Assembly (NCBI GenBank): GCA_027924585.1
Contig: BSBM01000001.1
Span: 55,903,501 to 55,967,500, forward strand
Length of the DNA: 64,000 nt
Reading direction: 5' to 3'
Source: Larix kaempferi
Taxonomy: Eukaryota > Streptophyta > Pinopsida > Pinales > Pinaceae
Part shown: in pieces, positions 53,968 through 64,000 of the stretch
How the letters are laid out: the number at the start of each line of letters is the position of its first letter
Position numbering within the stretch: position 1 is the first letter of the stretch
Position numbers and translations under genes: made by a program
The notes under the pieces: model-generated
Told to the model about the DNA's origin: nothing
Databases searched by the model: none
What the model saw: only the letters and a program-made list of their open reading frames with translations

Positions 53968-56381
53968 CGCGCAGTAAAAGTTGTGAGCATCACGTTGCAA
54001 GCAATTTTTTTCTCAAAAAATGAAAACTAAACCATGAAAATGCAAGTAGGGTGAATTCTAGCTTACTTGGTGGAAGAAGAACGTCGTTTGGATGCCTGGT
54101 TTGATCGCCACGGAGATTTGAAAATGCAAAAGGTTGCCCCAATCTTTGCCCTACAAAACAATTTGGAAATTGATTTTTTAAAATGAAATTATATATATGA
54201 ATTGGAATTTGATTTTTACCCACCATTGTTTAGTTTTCTATAGTTTAAAAATAAAAAAAAATAAAAAAAAAACCTAATTAATCAATTGGAACACACATAT
54301 GGTGCAATACTAATCCAAGCTCATCTTTTCCTTCAATTTTTGTAAGATCAATCTCCTAAGTTTAAAAACTCTTGATGTTAGACCTTTTAACTAGTTAATA
54401 ATTCAAATTCATATATCATTCGAGATTTTTTGCCACATCAACTAATATTTTGTTGAAGACCTAGTTTTGGCAAAGTATGAAGCTATGATCCTAGAAGCTG
54501 ACCTTTAAGGCATTTTAAGCTCTTGTTTGGACTATTTAAACCTAAACAAGATTGCCGAGCAAACTTGTCCTCTTCAAAATCGTTAAAGTAATCGAAGGCT
54601 CATCCACTCAGGTATAGAATTACCCCTTTTCCGGGCCTAGGTGGATTAACTACGTAAAAGGTATACTCTAGGTATACTTCTGTATACACTAGAAGAGTTC
54701 TTCTTCCATTGTTTTATAATTTTTCGGGGGAGGAGACTAACTGCACGAAAAAGGACCTTTTGGAGCCTTTCTTTAGGGTTTTCAGGCTCTCTAAACATGA
54801 AAATACCAAGCGAGCATTCACCTACTCGGGCTCGATGTGAAATCCACGAGAGGGTAAATAGAGGATTGTTTAAGTTTTTCAGACTTATAAACAGGAAAAC
54901 ACCGGCGAGCATTAATCTGCTTGGGCTCGATACTAAAATACACGAGCAAATATATGGAGTTATTGTTTAAGTTTTTCAGACTCCTTAAAATTGAAAACAC
55001 CGGCGAGCAAAAACAGATCTCGGCTCGATATTAAAATACAGAGATCAGTAATATAGAGTAATCTTCTATCTTTTCTTCGAACTCTATAAATAATGAAGAA
55101 GGTCCCGAGTCTTCCTCCCATGGGCTCGTTAAACTTTTTACATGGTTGGATCTATTGAGTTTTCATTCTTTCTTGGACTCATTAAAACAACAAGAAAGGT
55201 ATTCTTTTATCTAAAAAGAATAAGGGATGGGAAAGACGTATCATATCTTCATTGTCAAAGGTAGTTCAGTCAGTTCTATCCTTGAACATAGCACCTACTT
55301 GAGTCTATCTTGTCAGTTGGGTTTAGTTTTTTTGACCTCAGGGTGAACCTTTCCTCCGAGTTGTTTACTCCCCCGGTTGGTTATTCTTCCAACCATATGG
55401 AGGGTCTGATAATGTCTCTTACATTCCAAGCTTATTATTTACCCCATTATGTCAGAAACTGCCTGAGTCACCTTGTGTCATGCTCAATGTTCAAGGATAT
55501 ACCCTATGTCAGCCATTCTGCAGTTTACCTTGACCTCATGTGTTGGCCTTCTAGTGTCAGTCTTGTTACGTATTATTCCAGATCAGCTCTTATCAGTTGA
55601 GTGTCCCTCAAGTTGGCTGATGGAGGATGCCTTAAGGCCTCCCTTCCAACGAACTTCTTCCCATCGACATCAACTCATTTTACTCTAGGAATGAAGTTTA
55701 GAGTTTCGGTTAGTACCTTCAATATTGCAGTCACTAGTGGCAATTTTCCTCGCTGTTGAAAGATGAGAATACATCAATGTCTCTTCTTCGACAGGATCCC
55801 CAAGTGTTCGACTCCAAGTCCATTTATTCACATTTGGCAGATCGTACTTGGTACCTTGGACCACATCATCATTATCGGTGGAAGTCCTCGCGTTTGTTAA
55901 TGGTATACATCAATGACCAGTAATCAAATGATACCCCCCATGTTCGACTGTTAACTCATCTATTCACATGGTTAGGGTTTGTACCTAGAGTTGTTTTGGA
56001 TGAAGACCTTGGGATTTTGGATGACAGTACCTCATTTTGTTATCACCCAAGTTGCGCAAGACTGAGCCTCACTTATATTCGGCTCTCCATGAGACATAGA
56101 TCCAGTTTGTTGTTATGGCTATGATCTCTCAGTTTGACATGGATCCACGCTTGTATTCCAAGTGGCCATGATTTATATACATCTCCTTGTTATGTATCGG
56201 AGATCATGTTGTACCACACTGCACATCTATATGATGTCAAAGATGTAATTGATAGCTGACCTTGATCTTTGTTGCGGGTGTTCTTGTAACTTGTTTCTGC
56301 AGTTCTTTGCCCCTCCTCTGGCTTTGGATTATAATGTATTTCGGCCATCGTTTCCCTCTGACCTCACACATTAGGGGGCAT
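53968..56381 (+). other. Element E 3' internal region
   Basis: No supported gene. It contains four diverged 97-bp repeats (54779-55170) and a second, weak repeat near 55798/55940 (GTTCGACT....ATTCACAT). Short open frames near 55310-55690 are not recognised. A purine-rich TTAGGGGGCATC ends it just before the LTR, acting as polypurine tract. Confidence 0.55.
54779..55170 (+). repeat. 97-bp tandem repeat, about four diverged copies
   Basis: TTCAG blocks at 54781, 54878 and 54975 are spaced 97 bases, each followed by a GAAAACACCGGCGAGCA-like segment and GGGCTCGAT. A fourth, more diverged copy starts about 55072. Confidence 0.8.
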
Positions 56382-57420
56382 CTGTTATAGGTCAAACTTG
56401 CACCTCTCCATACGTGATCACCTTGAGCCATTGATCACACAAAAGGACAACTTGGATGGAGGAGCATGTTGACCCTAGATGATACTTTGACTTACTCCAT
56501 TTCCTGACTTTACTGAAAAAACCCTAAAACCATCATTCTGAGATATGAGTGCTACTCTACTTAAATAGACTAGCACCTGTACGCTACTCCAGTGTATAAT
56601 AGTAGCGCTCAAATCCTTATAAGCGCTACTCCTTCTCAGCATAGTAGCGCTCAACATTTAAAAATTGATGAGCGCTAGTTGACAAGCACCATAGTAGTGC
56701 CCTAAACACTACTTCACTGAACAATAGTAGCGTACATCTCAAAAGATGATTAAAAAATAATTAATTTCATGAGGAGGATTAGTTGCTGGTAGTTTCCCAA
56801 CTTCCTCCATAACCATATATCGACCTGAACTACTTCTCTGATCCTATAAATACAAGGAAGACTAAAGAGAAAGGTTAGATGGATAGATGGATAGATGGAG
56901 CTTAGAGACATAGAGATATAAAAGAGAAGCTTGCATTGGAGGAGTTAATGCTGAAGATATCCAAGCCAAAGAAGAGTAAGAGCCCAGAATCAAGTTGCAG
57001 GAGCATGTCACAAAGTCAGGTATATTTGTAACATCGATTTGCATTTGACAATAAAGCTTGAAGTTTCTTTCTTGTCCCAAAATAAGTGTTCTTTGAAATA
57101 ATATAATAATTTGGATCTGTTTTGGTTAATATCGAATGTTTAAAATTGTTTTTGTTTCTTTCAATCATTATATATTATCCAAGATACGTTGAGAAAGGTA
57201 TTTGTATTGCAGGTTTACTGAACGAAAGGTGGATTTGAGGATTGAGTGCAAGATCAAATAAAAGCTAGGATCGAACGTCGATTGAAAGGTATGTTCTCAA
57301 GGTCCATAACTCATTTCTTTTCATAAATATCTCTGTAATACAATTAATACACTTACCTGTCACCCCACTCCAGTTGATAGCATCAGTTTCCTTGCTATAG
57401 GGTAGTTTTTCTCGCCAACA
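56382..57420 (+). repeat. Element E 3' LTR (1039 bp)
   Basis: TGTTATAG at the start and CTCGCCAACA at the end, followed by the GCAGG duplication. TATAAATA is at 56845-56852. The first 20 bases match 50683-50702. It contains the GTAGCGC motif cluster upstream of the TATA box. Confidence 0.9.
56546..56735. repeat. GTAGCGC inverted-motif cluster in the element E LTR
   Basis: About nine variants of AGTAGCGCTC or its complement GAGCGCTACT alternate over 190 bases; the perfect form occurs near 56601 and 56643. Confidence 0.75.
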
Positions 57421-57425
57421 GCAGG

Positions 57426-58330
57426 GACAAAATAGAACCTTGGTAGAAATCAAGGCTACACTCTTAGAAGAATTTGAGAATCCAAAATCAGAATCGCAGT
57501 GTATAACAGAGTTGAAAGAGATCAAACATAAACCTAAGGAGACAGTTTGGGAGTTTGATCAGAAATATAAGACACTGGTGGACCAAGTAAGCTTCATTAT
57601 TGCACCGCAACAGCACAAGGAATGGTTTATAGCTGCGTTGTTGCCTCATATCAGACAGCTGTTGATGCAGCAGAAGGTGGCTTTGGAGACAGAAGCCTTG
57701 GAGATCGCAATGAAGTTAGAAGCTTCCCCCATTGGAGAAAGTAGCACTAGGATGTCTCAGATTTAGAACTAGTTGGTTACCCTGACACTACAACTACAAG
57801 ATATCAAGAAAGGAAAACAAGAGACACAGGAAATATGGTGTACAGGATGTAAGGGAGAAGGACACACTAAGGATCATTGTCCTTTATTCCAATATTTCCT
57901 TGACATGGGTGCACCGAACCCACTAAATCCGAACCAAGGGCCATGGTGTGAAATTTGCAGAACTAGAGGACACCGACCAGACGACTGCTACCTAATACAG
58001 AAATACGTAAGAACACCTAATCTATATTGCAATTTTTGTAAGTCAGTTGGGCATGACGAGTCCAACTACCATGCATATGAGCTCATGTTAGAAAGGAAGA
58101 AAGATATTGAGCATATGTATGGAGGAATGTACAGAGTCCAAGAAGAGACTCCATAGAAACAAGAAAATGCACAGCACAACCAGGGAGCATACAGAGGCCG
58201 CGGAGGATACTGCAAGAGAGGAAGGAATAACAACTCAGCGCAAGGAAGAGGCTGAGGTCAAGTTATCTGTTATAACTGTGGCTAGGCTAGCCATGTATCT
58301 AGAGAGTGTACCAACCCATGCACTACGTGT
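57426..58330 (+). pseudogene. Element D gag, second part, with several zinc knuckles
   Basis: Resumes gag: LVEIKATLLEEFENPKSESQ, HKPKETVWEFDQKYKTLVDQ and FIAALLPHIRQLLMQQK, ending in TAG at 57764-57766. Then come CTGCKGEGHTKDHC, CEICRTRGHRPDDC, CNFCKSVGHDESN (last ligand lost) and, after a stop near 58252, CYNCG-ASHVSREC: four CCHC-type knuckles in a row, more than the usual one or two. Confidence 0.85.
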
Positions 58331-58924
58331 AATTATTGTAAATCGTTCGATCGTTATTGAAGACTGCCCAGTGTTAGAGGTAGAAATGGAAGCGGTCGGA
58401 TGTGCCAAACCCAAACATTCAGTTGATCACAGCAGAGAGGAGGCCTACGGATCCAAGTATCAACGTAGTGATGCGAAGTGGCGCTACGACAGGGAGAGAT
58501 AGAGGAGCAGAAGCTTCGAATTTAGGATATTTTAACACTAAGTTGACTCCTCTTGAAACAATATGGATAAGAAAAGCGGCTGGGAAAGCACCTACTTTCA
58601 AATTGGAGAAGAACAGAGAAGTCTTTGAAGAAGTGCAAGATATCTTCAAAGAATCAACACCTAAATCGCCAAGAATCCCATTGCGCAGTGAAATACTGCA
58701 TACAGAAGATATGTCGACTATTTATGATAGAACGAGCACCGTAGCAGAGACAGGCACCTATGTTGCGTAGTTCCTCAGGAGCTACATGAAGTTGTTGAAG
58801 AATCCAACCACTATAACAGAGGTGCATAAGTTGTTAGATCAGTATGAACCGCGCAACGAGAATGAAACTACTGATAGCACAGTTCACCACATCAAGAAAA
58901 ACAAGAGAACATGCAGAGAAATGT

Positions 58925-59361
58925 GACTCAGTGCACAAATAGGAGATTATGAAATGGATGAGATCATTCTTGATCTGGGATCAGAAGTAAATGTCTTAAC
59001 TAAATAGAGATGGTAGCAGATGGGGAGACCAAAGCTATTATGGTCACCTATCCAGTTGAGAATGGTCAATCAGGAAAAAGTCATACCTTTTGGGAGACTT
59101 TCCAATGTTGTTGTTGACATTGATGGAGTGCAAAGTCACGCATATTTTGAGGTTATCGAGATCGTGGATGATAGTCATCCTTTTGCTGTGCTATTGGGGA
59201 TAGATTGGGCTATGGATAACCTCGCTATCATAAACTTGAAGACAAAGAAGATGATCTTTGAAGGAAAGCATCTCAAGGTAATCACACCACTGGACCCTGC
59301 AGATGGAGGCAGATACAACGAGCCGATTCAAGAGGAATCTAGAGCTCAAGATTTGGACTGA
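58925..59361 (+). pseudogene. Element D protease
   Basis: IILDLGSEVNVLTK is the retropepsin active-site region; DLGS replaces the common DTGA/DSGA and is a form seen in this gypsy group. Two stops (near 59005 and 59011) follow. GRLSNVVVDIDGVQSHAYFE and VLLGIDWAMDNLAIINLKTK are the usual later blocks. Ends with TGA at 59359. Confidence 0.8.
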
Positions 59362-60146
59362 CTTTACAAGATGACTGCGAACCAGGAAGATTACATTAAT
59401 CCTATTGGGGAAGGAACACTCAGTTTGAGATGCGACAACTCTTGCATCTTAGACTCTGATGCAGGATTGGAAAACTAGCAAAGTCGTATGCACGAAGTAT
59501 CAGCAAGGAGATGCGCATAGGTTACAAAGTCACTACGTTGGATTGGAAAGGAGGTAATCCCAATCCCCATCTATGATGGTTTATCTAATGTTTATTCCTT
59601 TATCAAAGAATATATTGTAGCAATTGCAGATGAACATTGCTTACCAGCACTAGATAGGGCATTGCGCAAGACACCTGCCAGATGGTGGGCTACGCATAAG
59701 CAGACATTGACCACATGGGATCAGTGCAGAATCAAGATGCAGATCAGGTTTGCTAATAAGGTTACACTACCCTTTGAGAATTATAATGGACAGACAAATC
59801 TAAGTCAGCACATTGAAGTCTGTTCACAAGCATGGGAGGAGAGACCACAAATAGAGTGGGTGCATCTCTTTGTGCAAACATTGGACAATAAATTCCAAAG
59901 AAATGGTACTTAGATATGGATTTGTGCAGGGAAAATATAGATTGGCCGACCCTGACTACGAACTTCCAGAAGAGTTTTAGTTTTGAAGATGAGAGTCCTA
60001 CCATAAATGATGCACTGCAGATTATTAAGGAAAGAATTTTCAAACCAGAATGTCCACATAGAAACGTGACATTAGAGGAATTCTTTGGACCTGACAACGT
60101 ACCTACAAGCATACAAATAGAATGGAAGGAATAGGTAGAACATGCC
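59362..60146 (+). pseudogene. Element D second gag-like domain between protease and RT
   Basis: IPIPIYDGLSNVYSFIKEYI, LPALDRALRKTPARWWATHK and TTWDQCRIKMQIRF look like a Retrotrans_gag-type domain. After a frameshift near 59890 it continues with LDMDLCRENIDWPTLTTNFQ and FSFEDESPTINDALQIIKER. Stops at 59476-59478, near 59518 and at 60132-60134. Its position between protease and RT differs from the standard gypsy layout. Confidence 0.6.
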
Positions 60147-61298
60147 ATGGAATGTTATAACCTAGCTGAAGAGGTTGAAGATAAAGAAGGAAGTGATGAG
60201 AAGGACCCACGCAACATAAACATTCCTGAGTTAGAAGGAGCGTGCGACGTAGAGGGAACTCCGCTGGAAATTCCAGACATGAGTGGACCTATGAAAACAC
60301 GGAAGGTGAACATTGGCACCAGTGAAGAGCCAAAGTTTGCAAGTATTGGAGACTATTGGTACAATCATACTGTCGCGGAGATCGTAGACCTGTTACATGA
60401 GTATCAAGATTTATTCCCGACAAAGTTTACAGAGATGAAGGGAATTTTGGGAGACTTAAAGGTTATGAAGATACCTCTTAAGCCAGTTTTGAAGCCTATT
60501 AAGAAGAGGTCCTATAGATTGAACCCGTGATACAAAGAACGAATCAGGGAAAAACTGGATAAAATGCTCGACGCAGGGATCATCGATCCAGTCGAAGAGT
60601 CTTAGTGGATAAGCCCTATGGTTGTCCAAGATAAGAAAGCAAAAGGAGAGATCACGATTTGTGTGGATCTTAGAAAGTTGAACGATGCTTCAATGCATGA
60701 CCCATTTCCTACTCCTTTCACTGATGAGGTGCTTGATAATGTTGGAGGAAATGAGGCCTATTCCTTTACTAATGGATTTTCGGGATATCATCAGATAAGA
60801 ATTGATCCCGCGGATAGACATAAGACCACTTTTTCCATCGAATGGGAGTTGTTCCAGTACACAGTAATGCCGTTTGGTCTGAAGAATGCGCCTGCCATCT
60901 TTTCCAAGGTTGTGGTCGCAGCATTTAAAGATTTCATGCATAAGTTTTTGGAAGCTTCTTTTGACGATTGGATAGTATTCGGGTTGTTGAAGGACCAGTG
61001 CGCAAATCTAAGATTGATGTTGGAAAAATGCAGATAGCATCAAATGTCATTAAACCTGAAAAAGTGTCTCTTTTGGGTACCTTATGGAATTCTGTTAGGA
61101 CACATTGTGTGCAAGCAGGGCTTGAGGGTTGATCCTACGAAGATCACAGTCATTGTAAACTTGCCCACACTGAATTCAGTCAAGCAGTTGCGCACTACAT
61201 TGGGGCATATTGGTTACTACAATAAATTTATAAAGTCTTATGTGCAGATAACCGCAACAATGGAGAAGCTATTAAAGAAATATGTGTCGTTCATCTAG
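60147..61298 (+). pseudogene. Element D reverse transcriptase
   Basis: YQDLFPTKFTEMKGILGDLK leads in; KKAKGEITICVDLRKLNDAS, NGFSGYHQIRIDPADRHKTT and YTVMPFGLKNAPAIFSKVV follow; the catalytic box is FDDW near 60960. Stops lie at 60528-60530, 60603-60605, 61035-61037 and 61296-61298, all in one frame, so no indel is needed across this domain. Confidence 0.9.
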
Positions 61299-61799
61299 AA
61301 CATAGAGTGTGAACAAGGCTTTGACACCTTGAAAGAGAAAATGGTCACTGTGCCAATCCTAGTCTTTCTAGACTGGGAGAAGTTGTTTCATGTCCATGTC
61401 GATGCTTCATGTATAACATTAGGTGTTGTCTTAACACAACCAGGAGAGGGAGGTATTGACCATCCCATCGCATTTTCGAGCATGAAGCTCTCATCTGCAG
61501 AGAAGAATTATACCACCCTTGAGAGAGAATGCCTAGCTATGGTCTACGCACTACAGAAGTACAGGCACTATTTGCTTGGTGCACACTTCTCTATGTTCAC
61601 TGACCATTTTGATTTGAAATACTTGGTCAACAAGCCAGTGTTAGGGGGGCGAATATATAGATGGTTATTACTCTTTCAGGAGTATGACTTTGAAATAGTG
61701 GTTAAGCTAGGCAGATTGAACTTAGGACCTGATCATCTATCAAGGATCGAGTCAGGAGAAGAGCCTACGAACCTTGAACACAATTTGCTTGATGCATAG
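61299..61799 (+). pseudogene. Element D RNase H
   Basis: FHVHVDASCITLGVVLTQPG and ERECLAMVYALQKYRHYLLG, then FTDHFDLKYLVNKP and LGPDHLSRIESG, the standard gypsy RNase H sequence with its acidic residues. TAG at 61797-61799 ends the piece in the same frame as RT. Confidence 0.92.
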
Positions 61800-63088
61800 T
61801 TGTTTTCTATCCAGATAGCTGATGATTATTATAAAGACATCATAGACTTTTTGACTACTGGGTTGGTGCCCATAGAGTTCACTACGCAGTGAAAGAAGCA
61901 GTTGGTAGTGCGAGCAGGAGACTTCACCATTATCGTGGGCCAGCTATACAAATTGGGGTTGGATGAAGTACTGTGTAGGTGTGTGTTAGAGCACAAGAAA
62001 CCATTCATACTGGCTGATGCACATTCAAGAGCAACAGGAGGTCACTACGTAGGAAGAGCCACTGGGAAGAAGATATTGCAGGCAGGGCTATGGTGGCCTA
62101 CGATTCACAAAGATGCAAAGGAGCATTTCCAGAGCTGCGATGTCTGTCAGAGGATAGGAAGGCCATTGCAAAGAGATGAGATGCCATTGAATCCATAGTT
62201 GACATTACAGGCATTTGAAAAAAGGGCCATTGATTTTGTGGGACCTATAAACCCACCAGGAAAAAGAACTAGTGCGAGGTATATTATTACTGCAACTGAT
62301 TACCTCACCAGCTGGGCAGAAGTGAATCTAGTGAAGGACTGTAGCGCAAGTACTGTTGTGCAGTTCATATTTGAAGACATCCTTAAAAGGTTTGGATGCA
62401 TGAATATTTTGATGAGTGTTTAAGGAACTCACTTTCTGAATAGAACCATTGAGGCATTGACAGAAGAATTCCACATTCATCATCAACGCAGTACGCCATA
62501 TCATCCATAAGCGAATGGAACTATTGAAGCATTCAATAAAGTACTGGAGAATGCGCTAACTAAGGTATGCAATGTGAATAGGGATGATTGGGACCTGCAC
62601 ATTCGAGTTGTTTTATGGGTATATAGAACTTCTTGCAAAAAGTTGACAGGCCACACACCTTTTAGGCTGGTTTATGGATAGGAAGCAATAATGCCAAGGG
62701 AGTACATTGTTCCCGGCTTGAGAATAGTTTCTTTCACAGGCATGGCATATTGCGATGCACTAGAAGAAAGGTTTCTACACTTGGTTGGTCTGGAGGAGGA
62801 TCGCTTCATCGCAGGATTTCACCAACAAGTGCAGAAAGAAAGGGAAAAAGCATGGTAGATCGCCATATAGAAAACAAGACCTTTCAGGTAGGTGATCTAG
62901 TCCTCATGTATGATAGAAAATTTATGAAGTTTCTTGGAAAGTTTAAGATGCATTGGCTTGGTCCATATACTGTTGTACATGTTACTAATGGTGGCGTAGC
63001 TCAATTAGCCACATTAGCAGGAGATAAATTGCTCGGCCTAGGTAATGGGAGCAAACTAAAACCCTATCAGTATAGTCCTGCTTCGTAG
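61800..63088 (+). pseudogene. Element D integrase
   Basis: The zinc domain shows HSRATGGHYVGRATGKKILQ and CDVCQRIGRPLQ. The core has Asp in RAIDFVGPINPPGKR and Glu in [15 protein letters not shown], but the middle Asp is replaced by Val (LMSV before a stop at 62421-62423, where element C has VSDQG). Other stops lie near 62199, 62508 and 62680. A frameshift near 62845 shifts the C-terminal part (FQVGDLVLMYDRKFMKFLGK), which ends at 63088. No chromodomain. Confidence 0.9.
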
Positions 63089-63720
63089 AACCCTTAATGA
63101 TCACAAAGAAGGAAATTTCTAAGTGCCAAGTACAGTTGAAATTGGGAACTAGAAAAGGGGAAGAATCTGTATGCGATGTATGATGAGGAAGTGTATGTAT
63201 CATGCAGCATTGTTAAGATGTGCCGCTGCGCCAAAAAAAAAATGATGAAAATGAAAAGTGAAAAAAAAACAAGGAACTGTGCAGTTGTGAAGCTCAAAAT
63301 GCAATTGCAGTGATCGAGTTGAATGACGAAAGAGGCTAAGTTCAGGAGCAAGAAATTAGGCACCGCAAAGTAACCATGCAGGAGTAATGGAGACTGTCGT
63401 GCAGTTTGACACAACATCCCATAAAAGTAGCTGTTATACAGTACTCTGCCAGCAATCGCTTGGGAATTTAATGCACAAATAGACGTTCCGAATGAGTTAA
63501 TGAACGAAAGGACTGAAGAATCCACCAGATTTGGCCAACAGATACCACATTTAATGCTTATCTAGCCATTGAGGGGCATGGAGGAGGTCAGCTATTCCTA
63601 TAAATACTATTGCATTTGGACTCGTGGGTGTTATTGGAACCTTTGAATTTTATTGAGAGAACTACTTTGCGAGTTGTTTCAGCAAAGCTATCCGACATCG
63701 TGTTGAGACCTGTTCAAGTG
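63089..63720 (+). other. Element D spacer after pol, with a TATA box
   Basis: No domain. Contains A-rich runs near 63230 and TATAAATA at 63599-63606, about 115 bases before the next ATG, suggesting an internal promoter. Confidence 0.45.
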
Positions 63721-64000
63721 AATGTTTGATAGGTCTTCCATTGAGGAAGAGTTCATGGTCCAGGAGACTATGAAGGTGTTCAAATACAGAGGGATTGAAG
63801 GGTTGATGAGAATCCAAGCCATGAAAGTCGTCATAGAACAAGGACAAGCTTCCAGAAGATCACCAAGGCACGCTCCAAAAATGTAGGACAAAAGAAAAGA
63901 TCCAATGGGGCCGAAAGGGAAGCAACCAAAGATGAGTTCCACAGGGTCGTAGCCACCGATAGATGATAAGGAGATACCGTTGACACTCACCCCTAACTAT
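63721..64000 (+). pseudogene. Open frame downstream of element D pol, cut by the window end
   Basis: ATG at 63721 opens MFDRSSIEEEFMVQETMKVF and GIEGLMRIQAMKVVIEQGQA, then a basic Lys/Pro/Arg-rich tail with stops near 63883 and 63949. Not recognised. It could be an extra gene of element D or the start of another element. Confidence 0.35.

Larger units (their letters stand above)
50683..57420 (+). mobile_element. Element E: deleted LTR retrotransposon with RNase H and antisense gene
   Basis: The left end shows only the first 20 bases of its LTR (TGTTATAGGTCAAACTTGCA), identical to the start of the intact 3' LTR at 56382; a deletion joined them to gag. Internal order: gag tail with a zinc knuckle, a spacer ending in the RT lead-in, RNase H (51966-52390), then a two-exon gene in antisense (53802-52566), a 2.4 kb non-coding 3' part and the 3' LTR. 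RT and integrase are absent. A GCAGG duplication brackets it exactly inside the gag of element D. Confidence 0.9.
47921..64000 (+). mobile_element. Ty3/gypsy element D, split by element E, running off the window
   Basis: Begins with a 1.58 kb LTR, then a primer-site-like TGGTTCCATTG, an upstream coding remnant, gag (50061-50682, continued at 57426), several zinc knuckles, protease, a gag-like domain, RT, RNase H and integrase to 63088. Element E is inserted in gag. No chromodomain, so it belongs with the non-chromovirus plant gypsy group. The 3' LTR is not within the window. Same family as fragment C. Confidence 0.9.

Noticed and set aside
55310-55690. Two overlapping plus-strand open frames in element E
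   Set aside because: No domain, no conserved partner and no clear promoter; likely chance frames.
63520-63540. CACCAGATTTGGCCAACA resembling the element B LTR/primer junction
   Set aside because: Only the CCAGATTTG part is shared and the nearby TATA box has the opposite orientation.
1-64000. tRNA, rRNA, CRISPR or host genes
   Set aside because: No cloverleaf, rRNA core or spaced identical repeats were seen; TGGTATCAGAGC matches are primer sites and not tRNA genes.

Overview
The window looks like intergenic DNA from a large plant nuclear genome. I found no host housekeeping gene, tRNA, rRNA or CRISPR array. Almost everything recognisable is a mobile element: LTR retrotransposons primed by initiator-Met tRNA or other tRNAs, inserted into one another, plus one very large DNA transposon. 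Coding frames are decayed, mostly by point stop codons. Heavy nesting, old LTR pairs and long non-chromodomain Ty3/gypsy elements fit a big-genome seed plant, possibly a gymnosperm; the species is inference only.

Layout. 1-4659: a Ty1/copia element (copia-1, +). It sits in a minus-strand LTR element (B, 4660-7168), whose LTR is 6229-7168. B sits in a long plus-strand Ty3/gypsy element (A), whose pieces run from 7169 to about 28.7 kb. A is also split by copia-2 (9791-16966, target duplication TTCCA/TCCCC) and by a non-autonomous LTR element (18604-23803, exact target duplication CTTAC). An LTR-like piece and the integrase end of another gypsy element (C) lie at 29476-30494.

30781-44790 is interpreted as one about 14 kb DNA transposon. 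It has inverted terminal sequences and TTCGGCCGAA-type subterminal repeats. A four-exon DDE/D transposase-like gene lies on + (32264-35461) and a six-exon companion gene on - (38755-40906). All splice phases agree in both genes; they carry only in-frame stop codons (seven and five) and no frameshift. A copia-2-family solo LTR (TTAAA target duplication), a fold-back repeat and several tandem duplications lie inside it.

44782-47307 is a small gag-only copia element. 47921 to the window end is gypsy element D (LTR, gag, zinc knuckles, protease, a second gag-like domain, RT, RNase H, integrase). Its gag is split by element E (50683-57420, target duplication GCAGG). E keeps a gag tail, an RNase H and a nearly intact two-exon antisense gene with its own TATA box, but has no RT or integrase.

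The two items most worth following are the two-gene DNA transposon and element E with its antisense gene. Family assignments rest on recognised motifs read by eye; no database search was possible.
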